Positions 8,601-14,977 of a stretch of 19,637 nucleotides of DNA are shown here, in pieces. Positions within the stretch are counted from its first letter, which is position 1. Each line of letters starts with the position of its first letter. The notes under the pieces are model-generated. The model saw only the letters and a program-made list of their open reading frames with translations. It was not told the DNA's origin and searched no databases. The translations under genes were made by a program, and so were the position numbers. The stretch lies in the NCBI GenBank assembly GCA_009783775.1, contig WRCT01000011.1, forward strand, positions 1 through 19,637, in the 5' to 3' direction. This DNA comes from Clostridiales bacterium (GTDB lineage Bacteria > Bacillota > Clostridia > Christensenellales > CAG-138).

Positions 8601-9333
8601 TTCTTGCATCACGGCCGCCGGAAATGCCTTTGGTTGGTTCCAGGGTCGTGCTCAGACGCCAGTTGTCCTGCGCGTACCATGGGCTTCCCGGATCATATTC
8701 CAAAAATTCGGAACGTGTGCCGTCGATAAAGAAGAAGGTAACGTCATCGTCCACCGTAAGGTCGAGGCGAATATTGTTGGCCGGTCCTTCATTATAAATA
8801 TCGCCCCCATCCGGATAGCCGCCGCTCCAATTCCACTTCGTGTACAGAAAGCCGTCGAGACCGTACCAGTAGCCGCCGTTATGCGTCCCGCCCGCCAGGA
8901 AATCCGCATGATTTCGGGAGAGAAGGCCACCTACCGTGTTGTCCTGCCAAACTTTGAACTCATAGGAACCTGCGGGCAGGAAAAGTGTGATTCTAAAATA
9001 ACCCCAGCTGGAGCTGACGCAGTCCAGGGGGATTTTATTGATGTCCCAGTTGGTGCTGGTACTTGGGAGGGGAACCAGCGTGCGGTTGCCGTCGCTGTCA
9101 AACACGACGATCCTCGCCCCGGCGTTTATCGAGTAGAAGTTTCCACCCAAGTAGGCCGGCCTGTTCAATTGGTCTGATCGCGCTATATAGCTGCCGGCTC
9201 TGATTGGGTCCACGGTGTAGGCTGAGGTGCTGGCTACCGTGCCGAACAGAGTGAAAATCATCACAAGTAAAAGCAGCAAACAGGTCGCACGCAGGCCAAA
9301 AGATCTCCTGGATTTTGGAAGATTGTCTTTCAT
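5674..9333 (-). CDS. Large secreted surface protein with Pro/Thr-rich stalk, SpaA-like domain and C-terminal anchor
   Basis: This 1219-residue exported protein starts at the ATG at 9333 (GGAG eight bases upstream; promoter just beyond); the frame is open further upstream but lacks signals. Order of parts: signal peptide (about 1-45, SRRSFGLRATCLLLLLVMIF then SAYT); a region around 120-205 (LPAGSYEFKVWQDN ... DDDVTFFFIDGT) resembling X25/pullulanase-type carbohydrate-associated beta modules; an unrecognised section; cadherin-like beta-sandwich repeats about 668-947 (VTNRVPSITGGTK, ISGTDPDI, VPVTANDNYGG, VTDNDAFDP); five DPGTP repeats (~950-975); a ~105-residue Thr/Pro/Ala stalk; and a SpaA/prealbumin-like domain about 1083-1182 (LLLTKR, LNGAVYGVY, YYVRELVAPKGY) whose Lys and Glu could form an isopeptide bond. 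The end is EVKTG (1183-1187), a hydrophobic helix (1192-1211) and RKRR: a sorting-signal layout without LPxTG. It is probably a wall- or membrane-anchored adhesin or stalk protein; its ligand is unknown. Confidence 0.88.
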   Translation of the reverse strand: MKDNLPKSRRSFGLRATCLLLLLVMIFTLFGTVASTSAYTVDPIRAGSYIARSDQLNRPAYLGGNFYSINAGARIVVFDSDGNRTLVPLPSTSTNWDINKIPLDCVSSSWGYFRITLFLPAGSYEFKVWQDNTVGGLLSRNHADFLAGGTHNGGYWYGLDGFLYTKWNWSGGYPDGGDIYNEGPANNIRLDLTVDDDVTFFFIDGTRSEFLEYDPGSPWYAQDNWRLSTTLEPTKGISGGRDARNAQLHFINAWPSKQVNRSFRPAGLYDNYSSVRLEGSGNRTKEYSTPFWYELTRTMTSGTITDSDGFATGVRGDMFLFRRTDFTGGGGIGNNSSGENFYQTHTANYYKEAANAPYANISNPNGDPANASNVMSGGNRTASGLRMDLYEPHHTKTTNASGAAANDMYFGSAVTVHVAGVYSYYMDQVRFGKTGNFYSTFANEPAINGAYDYILGPWARYQAVYLPTLTTPANVNVYDDGKVTLSGSSYGYNVKTADDNIIRGKLTGNLQTPYAELNQTAITALQSLVSGKDGNLTITNNAGVAQLTLTFPAKASASDGSWSWGDWGSTYLTLPKSDSGGYTLKTYLEVKSTELIDTNAINYSTAATTYSDMTGSGSSQSVSEFIDGLTGNNYADVYSSATNPAKQIYSSTTNTYARSNIVTSYVTVTNRVPSITGGTKSENKTLADAVTINEPIITISGTDPDIHSGDADRARNFALTPGTYSGVTVDPISSGKYAVKVGANHIGNLVVTDNGDGTASVKLERVLRPVGGVDSVPQFTVPVTANDNYGGTASGSVTFKLANQAPKATDKTFNLTDGDSASGALSIVDPTDIKDEGDTVIVTGATVAPADLTLRAGYFTGAVTQPMVDTFVALNTTSWTYAAPSNIWFHDGTAWTAKSLTWLQGISATDKANTIVIDQTVIHVTVTDNDAFDPLSASAKITITYSSDPSTPDPGTPDPGTPDPGTPDPGTPDPGTPTPTPTATPTATPTATPTATPTATPTATPTATPTATPTPTATPTPTPTATPTPTPTPTPTATPTPTPTPTATPTPTPTATPTATPTATSTPTPTPTPTPTPTLPPVQPVTGSLLLTKRCSETGDVLNGAVYGVYRDQECREKITEITTGPDGTGTANLPTNATAPVTYYVRELVAPKGYDIDITVYEVTVLAGATVPLDVEDPPTAEVKTGESSNLTLYAVTVSAILALIGTALLRKRRTQPE
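6097..6410 (-). repeat. Low-complexity Thr/Pro/Ala-coding repeat tract
   Basis: About 310 bases of short reiterated units (on the plus strand variants of gtnggngt and gtagcngt, 6-18 bp periods) encode alternating TPTP and TATP residues of the surface protein's stalk. Several 18-24 bp blocks recur almost exactly between about 6300 and 6400, indicating recent slippage or unequal recombination. Such tracts normally act as extended wall-spanning linkers and vary in length between strains. Confidence 0.85.
6411..6485 (-). repeat. Five 15-bp tandem repeats coding DPGTP
   Basis: Five consecutive 15-base units, each a variant of ccgggtccggcgtgc on the plus strand, encode Asp-Pro-Gly-Thr-Pro repeats between the last beta-sandwich module and the Thr/Pro/Ala tract. 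Third-base differences between units show they are not brand new, while the protein repeat is kept perfectly, so the peptide sequence seems to be selected. Confidence 0.85.
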
Positions 9334-9363
9334 AGTATCAGCTCCGTTCTCTATTTGTTCATA

Positions 9364-9392
9364 ATTATATAGCAGTTTCGCAAAAATTTCAA
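9364..9392 (-). promoter_or_regulatory. Promoter of the surface-protein gene
   Basis: On the minus strand TTGAAA (9392-9387), 17 bases, then TATAAT (9369-9364) is a near-consensus sigma-A promoter. The start would be near 9357, giving a ~24-base leader containing the GGAG of the surface-protein gene. Confidence 0.75.
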
Positions 9393-9415
9393 CTATTTTA
9401 GCATAAAAATATATA
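9387..9415 (+). promoter_or_regulatory. Possible promoter of the first PBP gene
   Basis: On the plus strand TTTCAA (9387-9392), 17 bases, then TATATA (9410-9415) is a weak sigma-A-like pair in a very AT-rich stretch. Its -35 box is the same six bases, read on the other strand, as the -35 box of the divergent surface-protein promoter, so polymerase binding at the two could compete. Confidence 0.4.
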
Positions 9416-9471
9416 AAAATATATGAATTTTGGGTCGCATATCGAGTGGAAATGCATGGAAGAATACCGGT

Positions 9472-11832
9472 ATGCGCGGCCGATATTGTTTTCGAGGTTA
9501 TAAGGGCAAGGTTCACCGCCTCAGATGGCGGTCTTTTTTTCTTGCCGCTTTTACGATTGGTTTCACCGTCCTCAGCCTGGCCGTGACCTTCGTGTTTTCC
9601 AGAGAGGCCTGGCGGCAGCTGGATATCTCCAAAATCACCGACGCGCCGCAGTCGCTCCTGGTTTATGACAGGGACGGGCAGGAGATCTCCTGCCTGTATA
9701 ATGTCGAGAACCGAATACCGATTTCGGCCGATGACCTGCCCGCGCACGTGATTTACGCCTTTGTCGCGGCGGAGGACGCACGGTTCTTCTCGCACCCCGG
9801 CTTTGATATTATCCGTATCGGCGGCGCCGCGCTGCGTGACTTACAAACCATGTCCTACGCCGAGGGCGCCTCGACCATTACGCAGCAGCTAATCAAGCTG
9901 TCGCATCTGACAGCCGACAAGGATATGACGCGCAAAATCGACGAGGCGATACTGGCCTATCAGTTGGAGCGGCGCTACTCCAAGATGGGGATTTTGGAGC
10001 TGTATCTCAACTATGTGTACTTCGGCAGCGGCTGCCACGGCATTGAGGCGGCGGCACGGACATACTTCGGCGTGCACGCGGCGGAGCTCTCCCTGTCCCA
10101 GAGCGCGCTGCTGGCGGGGGTATTGAAGTCTCCCTCCCGCTTTGCGCCGCACCTGCGGCCGGAGGCGTCTGTGGGTCGGCGCAACGTCATTCTGGGGCTG
10201 ATGGCCGACTATGGCTTTGTTACACCCGAACAGGCGCAGCTTGCCAAAGGGGACCCGCTTGTGCTCACAAGCAACAGCATCAACGGCAATCGCGGCTACT
10301 ATGTGGACTTTGCGCTCACTACCGCCTGTGAAACGCTGGAGATTGATATGCTGGCCCTGCTGTCCGGCGGATACCGTATCTATACCAAAATGGATCCCGA
10401 ACTGCAATCGCTCTGCGAAGAGGTCTTTGCAAGGGACGAATACTTCCCGCCTGTCAATGTTCTCTCCCCAACAGGCGAAACGGTCGAGGAAAGACCCTCC
10501 GCCGCTATTGTCATTGTGGGCGCGGAGGACGGCGGCGTGGCCGCCATTTTGGGCGGGCGGGAAAGCCATATTGCGCTGGCCTACAACCGCGCCACGCGCA
10601 TTCGGCGGCAGCCCGGTTCCGCCATCAAACCCGTTCTGGTCTACGCGCCTGCCTTGTTGAGCGGCTACACCGCCGCCACCATGCTGCTGGATGAACAGAT
10701 TACCTATGACGACTATGAACCGCAGAACGCGAACGGGGCATACACCGGCTGGGTCACCATGCGCGAGGCGGTGACGCGTTCGCTGAATGTGCCTGCCGTG
10801 TCGGTCTTCTCCGCGCTCGGTGTGGAACGCTGCAAACGCTTTGCCACGGAGGTGGGTATTCCCTTTGCCGCGCGGGACACACGGCTCGCGCTGTCATTGG
10901 GCGGTTTTACCTATGGGGTGTCGCCCTGGCAGCTGGCGGGCGCCTATGCCTCGTTTGCGGGCGGTGGGATCTATCACGAACCCTATGCCGTCTCCGAGAT
11001 TCGGGGATCGGACGGTGCGATGCTCTACACGCATGATACAAAGGGCAAACGCGTTATGGACACTGGCAGTGCCTTTGTGCTGACTTCCATGCTGCAGTCC
11101 GTGGTGGAAACGGGCACGGCCAAGCGCCTGGCGGATTTGCGCCTGGGGCTGGCCGCCAAGACAGGCACGGTGGGCGACAGTGCGGGCAACCGCGATATCT
11201 GGCTGGCCGCTTACAACCCGCAGTACGCTGCTGTCGTTTGGATGGGCTTTGACGAGGCCACGGGCGGGCGTATGTTGCCGCCGGACTCGGGCGGGGGCAG
11301 TTATCCGGCCGAGCTGCTGCACGAGGTCTTTGCCCGTATCTATGAGAGCGAGCCCGCACCGCAGTTCGTTGTGCCGGACACGGTCACGCGCGTGAGGCTG
11401 GACGGGTACACGCTGCACAACAATTATGAGGTCGTGCTCGCAAGCGCATTAACGCCGGACAGCGCGGCCGTTTATGAGTATTTTGTGCGCGGCACGGAAC
11501 CCAGGCGGTTCACCGATTATTGGGTCACCCCTCCCCCGCCTGCTGACCTCACCGTAACGCATAAAAACGGCGTGGTGACGCTTTCCTTCACGCCGCTGTC
11601 CCCGCATATCGAATACTATGTGTACCGCGAGGACGCTTACGGTTACGCCGTTCTGATAAAGACCGTCAGTGATACGACCGAGCCGCAGCGGGTGACGGAT
11701 TCTGTCTTGAATCTGATGGGATATTACTCCTATTATGTGATCCCTGTCCACTCTGTCTTGAGCGCGGAGGGTACGCCGTTGGTGGGCCAGGCCAGCGAGA
11801 GGGCAGGCGTGTGGTTGTACCCGACATATTAG
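9472..11832 (+). CDS. Bifunctional class A penicillin-binding protein (GT51 plus transpeptidase)
   Basis: This membrane-anchored peptidoglycan glycosyltransferase/transpeptidase polymerises lipid II and cross-links stem peptides outside the membrane. Parts (786 aa): a basic cytoplasmic N-terminus, one membrane helix (~22-42), a GT51 domain ~80-260 with EDARFFSHPGFD (E101), GASTITQQL (132-140) and RKIDEAILAYQLERRYSK-ILELYLNYVYFG, then a transpeptidase ~340-600 with SxxK at S383-A-I-K386, SxN at S437-L-N439 and KTGT at 563-566. A C-terminal FN3-like beta domain runs from ~690 to 786. All catalytic motifs are intact. The ATG at 9472 was chosen because it gives the same length (786) as the tandem paralogue and has GGAAG upstream; a TTG at 9430 would add 14 residues. 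The gene is divergent from the surface-protein gene and 73 bp ahead of its paralogue. Confidence 0.93.
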   Translation: MRGRYCFRGYKGKVHRLRWRSFFLAAFTIGFTVLSLAVTFVFSREAWRQLDISKITDAPQSLLVYDRDGQEISCLYNVENRIPISADDLPAHVIYAFVAAEDARFFSHPGFDIIRIGGAALRDLQTMSYAEGASTITQQLIKLSHLTADKDMTRKIDEAILAYQLERRYSKMGILELYLNYVYFGSGCHGIEAAARTYFGVHAAELSLSQSALLAGVLKSPSRFAPHLRPEASVGRRNVILGLMADYGFVTPEQAQLAKGDPLVLTSNSINGNRGYYVDFALTTACETLEIDMLALLSGGYRIYTKMDPELQSLCEEVFARDEYFPPVNVLSPTGETVEERPSAAIVIVGAEDGGVAAILGGRESHIALAYNRATRIRRQPGSAIKPVLVYAPALLSGYTAATMLLDEQITYDDYEPQNANGAYTGWVTMREAVTRSLNVPAVSVFSALGVERCKRFATEVGIPFAARDTRLALSLGGFTYGVSPWQLAGAYASFAGGGIYHEPYAVSEIRGSDGAMLYTHDTKGKRVMDTGSAFVLTSMLQSVVETGTAKRLADLRLGLAAKTGTVGDSAGNRDIWLAAYNPQYAAVVWMGFDEATGGRMLPPDSGGGSYPAELLHEVFARIYESEPAPQFVVPDTVTRVRLDGYTLHNNYEVVLASALTPDSAAVYEYFVRGTEPRRFTDYWVTPPPPADLTVTHKNGVVTLSFTPLSPHIEYYVYREDAYGYAVLIKTVSDTTEPQRVTDSVLNLMGYYSYYVIPVHSVLSAEGTPLVGQASERAGVWLYPTY
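9515..9540 (+). terminator. Terminator-like hairpin inside the 5' end of the first PBP gene (possible attenuator)
   Basis: ACCGCC (9515-9520), a 6-base loop TCAGAT, GGCGGT (9527-9532), one C, then seven T (9534-9540) form a textbook intrinsic-terminator shape, but it falls in codons 15-24 of the PBP. The encoded residues (HRLRWRSFF) align with the paralogue, so the stretch is truly coding. Whether it stops transcription prematurely is unknown. Confidence 0.4.
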
Positions 11833-11888
11833 TTCTCACTTTCTTTTCAAATTTCTTTCAATATTGACAAGAAAAGGAAGGAAAAGAC

Positions 11889-11909
11889 ATGGTATACTGT
11901 ATTCGATGA
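11889..11909 (+). CDS. Possible six-codon leader peptide (MVYCIR) overlapping the second PBP start
   Basis: AAGGAAGG (11874-11881) stands seven bases before an ATG at 11889. The reading frame M-V-Y-C-I-R ends at TGA 11907-11909, overlapping the PBP's ATG at 11906 as ATGA. The PBP's own ATG has no close Shine-Dalgarno sequence, so re-initiation from this leader would explain its translation. The same bases also contain an extended -10 box, so which role is real is unresolved. Confidence 0.3.
   Translation: MVYCIR
11890..11898 (+). promoter_or_regulatory. Extended -10 element before the second PBP gene
   Basis: TGGTATACT is an extended -10 box (TGn-TATACT). No good -35 box is 16-18 bases upstream; the TTGACA at 11864-11869 is 23 bases away, too far. 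Initiation 7 bases downstream would fall at the PBP ATG (11906) and give a leaderless mRNA. The same 10-mer atggtatact occurs in the promoter of the LRR gene at 16632. Confidence 0.35.
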
Positions 11910-14266
11910 CTGCGCATTTACGAACGTATCGGCGGACATACAACCGCCGCAGATGGTGGCAATTTTTCCGAAAACTTTGCTTGCTTGGCTTTGCCGTTGT
12001 CTGCCTGGCCGTTACCTTTGTATTCACGCGCGGCGCGTGGCATTCGCTTGATGTGGGCCGAATCATCAACGCGCCGCAATCGCTGCTGGTCTACGACAAA
12101 GACGGTCAGGAGGTTTCCTGCCTGTACTATATCCAAAACCGTATTTTTGTGCCCCTCGATACTATGCCGCAGCACCTTATCGACGCCCTTATCGCGACGG
12201 AGGACACAAGGTTCTTTGAGCATCATGGTATTGACATTATTCGTCTTGGCGGCGCAATGCTGCAAAATGTGCTGACCTTGTCCTGGGCGGAGGGCGGTTC
12301 TACCCTCACCCAGCAATTGATTAAGCTATCCCATCTGACTTTAGACAAAACCATCATTAGGAAAATCGACGAGGCGATCCTGGCCTGGCAACTGGAACAG
12401 CGGTACTCGAAGGAGCAGATACTCGAGATGTATCTGAATTTCGTCTACTTCGGCAACGGCTGCCATGGCGTGGAGGCCGCCGCGCGCATTTATTTCAACG
12501 TGCACGCGTCAGAGCTGTCCCTGTCACAGAGCGCGCTGCTCGTCGGGGTATTGAGGTCCCCCGCCCTCTTTTCGCCGCACCTGCGGCCCGAGGCCTCTGT
12601 GGGGCGGCGCAATCATATCCTGGGGCTGATGGCCGAGCAAGGGTTTATCACCGATGCGCAGGCACAGGAGGCAAGGCAAGATCCGTTGATACTTGTTCCC
12701 GATCCCATCAACGGCGTGCGCGGCTACTATGTGGATTCCGCGCTCACCTCGTCCTGCGAGATTCTGGACGTGGATATGGTGTCGCTGCTCACCGGCGGTT
12801 ATCGTATCTATACGCCATTGGATCAGGATCTGCAGGCGATCAGCGAGGACGCGTTCGCGCAGGACCGCTACTTCCCCCGCATTGTTGCCCCTTTGCCCGG
12901 CGGCGGCAGAAAGGTGGAGACAGCCGCAGGAGCGATGGTTATCGTGGATGCGTCGAACGGCGGGGTGGCTGCCATTATGGGAGGACGTGACAACGATATC
13001 GCGCTGGCCTTCAACCGTGCCACACGAATCCGCCGCCAGACCGGCTCCGCCATCAAGCCCGTTTTGGTCTACGCGCCCGCCCTGCTGAACGGCTATACCG
13101 CCGCCGGTATTCTGCCGGATCAGCCAATCGACTTTGGAGATTACTCGCCGCAAAACGCGGGCGGGCGGTACGCGGGCTGGATCACCTTCCGCGAAATGGT
13201 CACGGGCGCGGCCAATGTGCCGGCGGTGGCCGTCTTTTCCACGCTGAATATCGAACGCAGCAAGGTCTTTGCGCAAGCGGTCGGCATTCCCTTTGATCCC
13301 CGCGACACCGAGCTGGCGCTGGCTTTGGGCGGCTTTACCTACGGCGTATCGCCCGTCCAGCTGGCGGGCGCCTATACCGCGTTCGCAGGCGGCGGCGTCT
13401 ACCGCGAGCCACATATCTTATCGCATATTGGAAATTGGAAGGGCGTTTCCCTTTTCACCCAGGATACCAAGGGCAAGCGGGTCATGGACGTGGGCAATGC
13501 TTTTATCCTGAACAGCTTGCAACAGGGCGTGGTGGAATCGGGTGCAGCCAGTCGCCTTGCCGATCTGGATATGGGGCTGGCCGCGCAAACCGGCACGGCG
13601 GGAGACAGCGCGGGCAACCGCGATATCTGGCTCGCGGCCTATAATCCGCAATATGTGGCTGTGGTTTGGATGGGGTTTGACAATCCCGTGCATAAGCTGC
13701 CGCCGCATACCGGCGGCGGAACCTTGCCCGCCGAGCTGCTGTATGAAGTCTTTTCCCGCGCTTACGAAAATGAGACTGCGCCGACGTTTGCCATGCCGGA
13801 AACGGTCTTTCGCGCACGGCCGAGCGAATATCCCATGCAGGTCATTTTCAACGAGCCGGCAAATGCGCTTTCTCCAATGTTTATCCCGGACAGCTTTGAT
13901 GAGTATTCGTACTTTGTGCGCTGCATGGAGCCAACGATATTCAATGATTTCTACCGAATTTCCCCGCCCGCGCCCAGCGACGTCAGCGCGATTCGCGCGG
14001 GCAGGACGGTTACGGTACGCTTTACCCCACTCTCCGCATTGATCGAATACTATGTGTATCGCATGGACCAGCAGGGGTATGCTGCGCTGCTGCGCGTCGT
14101 GAGGAATACCGTCGAACCGCAGACGATAACAGACCCCGTGCGGGGCCTGTTGGGCAGTTATTCCTATTTTGTGGTTCCTGTTCGCCCCGACGCGGGCGTG
14201 AACGGATTGCCGTTGATAGGCCCTTCCAGCAAGCCGGTCAATCTGCTGTTATATCCGACGACATAA
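11906..14266 (+). CDS. Class A PBP paralogue with degenerate transpeptidase motifs
   Basis: This is a tandem paralogue of the preceding PBP, also exactly 786 aa from the ATG at 11906, with the same order: basic N-terminus, membrane helix (~22-40), GT51, transpeptidase, FN3-like C-terminal domain. GT51 motifs are intact (EDTRFFEHHGID with E99, GGSTLTQQL, RKIDEAILAWQLEQRYSK-ILEMYLNFVYFG). In the transpeptidase the acylated Ser motif S381-A-I-K384 remains, but SxN reads A435-A-N437 and KTG reads Q561-T-G-T. Family knowledge: the Ser of SxN and the Lys of KTG take part in acylation and substrate/beta-lactam binding, so cross-linking is probably lost or strongly changed while glycan polymerisation should persist. 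It may act as a glycosyltransferase or scaffold beside its active neighbour. A longer TTG start at 11864 is possible. It ends one base from the convergent gene, with no terminator visible. Confidence 0.92.
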   Translation: MTAHLRTYRRTYNRRRWWQFFRKLCLLGFAVVCLAVTFVFTRGAWHSLDVGRIINAPQSLLVYDKDGQEVSCLYYIQNRIFVPLDTMPQHLIDALIATEDTRFFEHHGIDIIRLGGAMLQNVLTLSWAEGGSTLTQQLIKLSHLTLDKTIIRKIDEAILAWQLEQRYSKEQILEMYLNFVYFGNGCHGVEAAARIYFNVHASELSLSQSALLVGVLRSPALFSPHLRPEASVGRRNHILGLMAEQGFITDAQAQEARQDPLILVPDPINGVRGYYVDSALTSSCEILDVDMVSLLTGGYRIYTPLDQDLQAISEDAFAQDRYFPRIVAPLPGGGRKVETAAGAMVIVDASNGGVAAIMGGRDNDIALAFNRATRIRRQTGSAIKPVLVYAPALLNGYTAAGILPDQPIDFGDYSPQNAGGRYAGWITFREMVTGAANVPAVAVFSTLNIERSKVFAQAVGIPFDPRDTELALALGGFTYGVSPVQLAGAYTAFAGGGVYREPHILSHIGNWKGVSLFTQDTKGKRVMDVGNAFILNSLQQGVVESGAASRLADLDMGLAAQTGTAGDSAGNRDIWLAAYNPQYVAVVWMGFDNPVHKLPPHTGGGTLPAELLYEVFSRAYENETAPTFAMPETVFRARPSEYPMQVIFNEPANALSPMFIPDSFDEYSYFVRCMEPTIFNDFYRISPPAPSDVSAIRAGRTVTVRFTPLSALIEYYVYRMDQQGYAALLRVVRNTVEPQTITDPVRGLLGSYSYFVVPVRPDAGVNGLPLIGPSSKPVNLLLYPTT

Positions 14267-14267
14267 A

Positions 14268-14972
14268 TTAAGAAACCTGTGTTTGAATCAGCATATCATG
14301 CTCCGCGTCCGGCAAGCCAAGGACGTCCGAAACACTGCCGGCAAAATACACGCAGCAAGTCTCGCCTGACCATTGCAGGGAGGCTGCCGTCGGGCGGTCG
14401 CCCAGCATGACGGTGACCGCGCATTTGTAGAAACTGTTGGTTGTGCCCAACCACGCGTTCAGCGTTTTGGCGTCTCCTTCCGTTTCGGGACGCATATGCG
14501 CGTGGCCGCCCGCGCTCTCAAAAACCAGGCGGCAGACCGCGCCGCTCGCGCAATGCGTGACCGCATAGGCCTCGCCCGCCTGAAACAGTGCTTTCGCCTC
14601 AGACCAGGGCACAACCGCGCCGGCAATGGGGCTAACACTGCCGCCGCCGGTGAAGGTCAGCGGGACGGTCGCGCGAAAGGGCGCGGGGGCAGTCGTATCG
14701 GCAAAGAGCGCGGCGAGCGTCTCCCCGTCACCCGTTCCGGTTTCGGGCAAATTCTGACTCTGCTGAAATTGTTGCATGGCCTTTTGCGTCACCGTACCGT
14801 AGAAACCGGTTGGCTTGAAGGTATAATAACCCAGCTCGAACAATCTGATTTGCAGACGCGCCACCATATCGCCTTCATCACCGTTTTGGATGGGGGCTTT
14901 TTCGGCAAAAGCGTATGCTGCGCCAACCGCTAAAAATGCGAGTGCCAATAGAAGAGCCAGGTATTTTTTCAT
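14268..14972 (-). CDS. Secreted peptidoglycan-binding protein
   Basis: This 234-residue protein has an N-terminal signal peptide (MKKYLALLLALAFLAVGAAY, probable cut after AFA near residue 23), then a PG_binding_1 domain at about 29-91 (NGDEGDMVARLQIRLFELGY, FYGTVTQKAMQQFQQ, LPETGTGDGETLAALF). The C-terminal ~115 residues (WSEAKALFQAGEAYAVTH ... GGHAHMRPETEGDAKTLNAW ... CCVYFAGSVSDVLG-DAEHDMLI) resemble, in diverged form, the domain that follows PG-binding modules in many Clostridia proteins (usual pattern HADVEPLTAxDT ... HFxGSRTHG ... D-HQ). It is probably exported and bound to the wall. It starts 5 bases after the VanW gene's stop, with the AGGAATAGG-type binding site inside that gene's end, so the two are translated together. 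Confidence 0.85.
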   Translation of the reverse strand: MKKYLALLLALAFLAVGAAYAFAEKAPIQNGDEGDMVARLQIRLFELGYYTFKPTGFYGTVTQKAMQQFQQSQNLPETGTGDGETLAALFADTTAPAPFRATVPLTFTGGGSVSPIAGAVVPWSEAKALFQAGEAYAVTHCASGAVCRLVFESAGGHAHMRPETEGDAKTLNAWLGTTNSFYKCAVTVMLGDRPTAASLQWSGETCCVYFAGSVSDVLGLPDAEHDMLIQTQVS

Positions 14973-14977
14973 TGGTC

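Noticed and set aside
9334..9795. N-terminal extension of the surface protein (154 more residues)
   Set aside because: It crosses the promoter region and lies antisense to the PBP. The ATG at 9333 has a binding site, a signal peptide directly after it and a consensus promoter upstream.
11864..11898. Classical promoter TTGACA plus TATACT before the second PBP
   Set aside because: The spacer is 23 bases, too long for a sigma-A promoter; only the extended -10 box is kept as a candidate.
12524..13414. 296-codon minus-strand ORF over the second PBP
   Set aside because: Antisense shadow of the PBP coding frame, with no recognisable domain or binding site.
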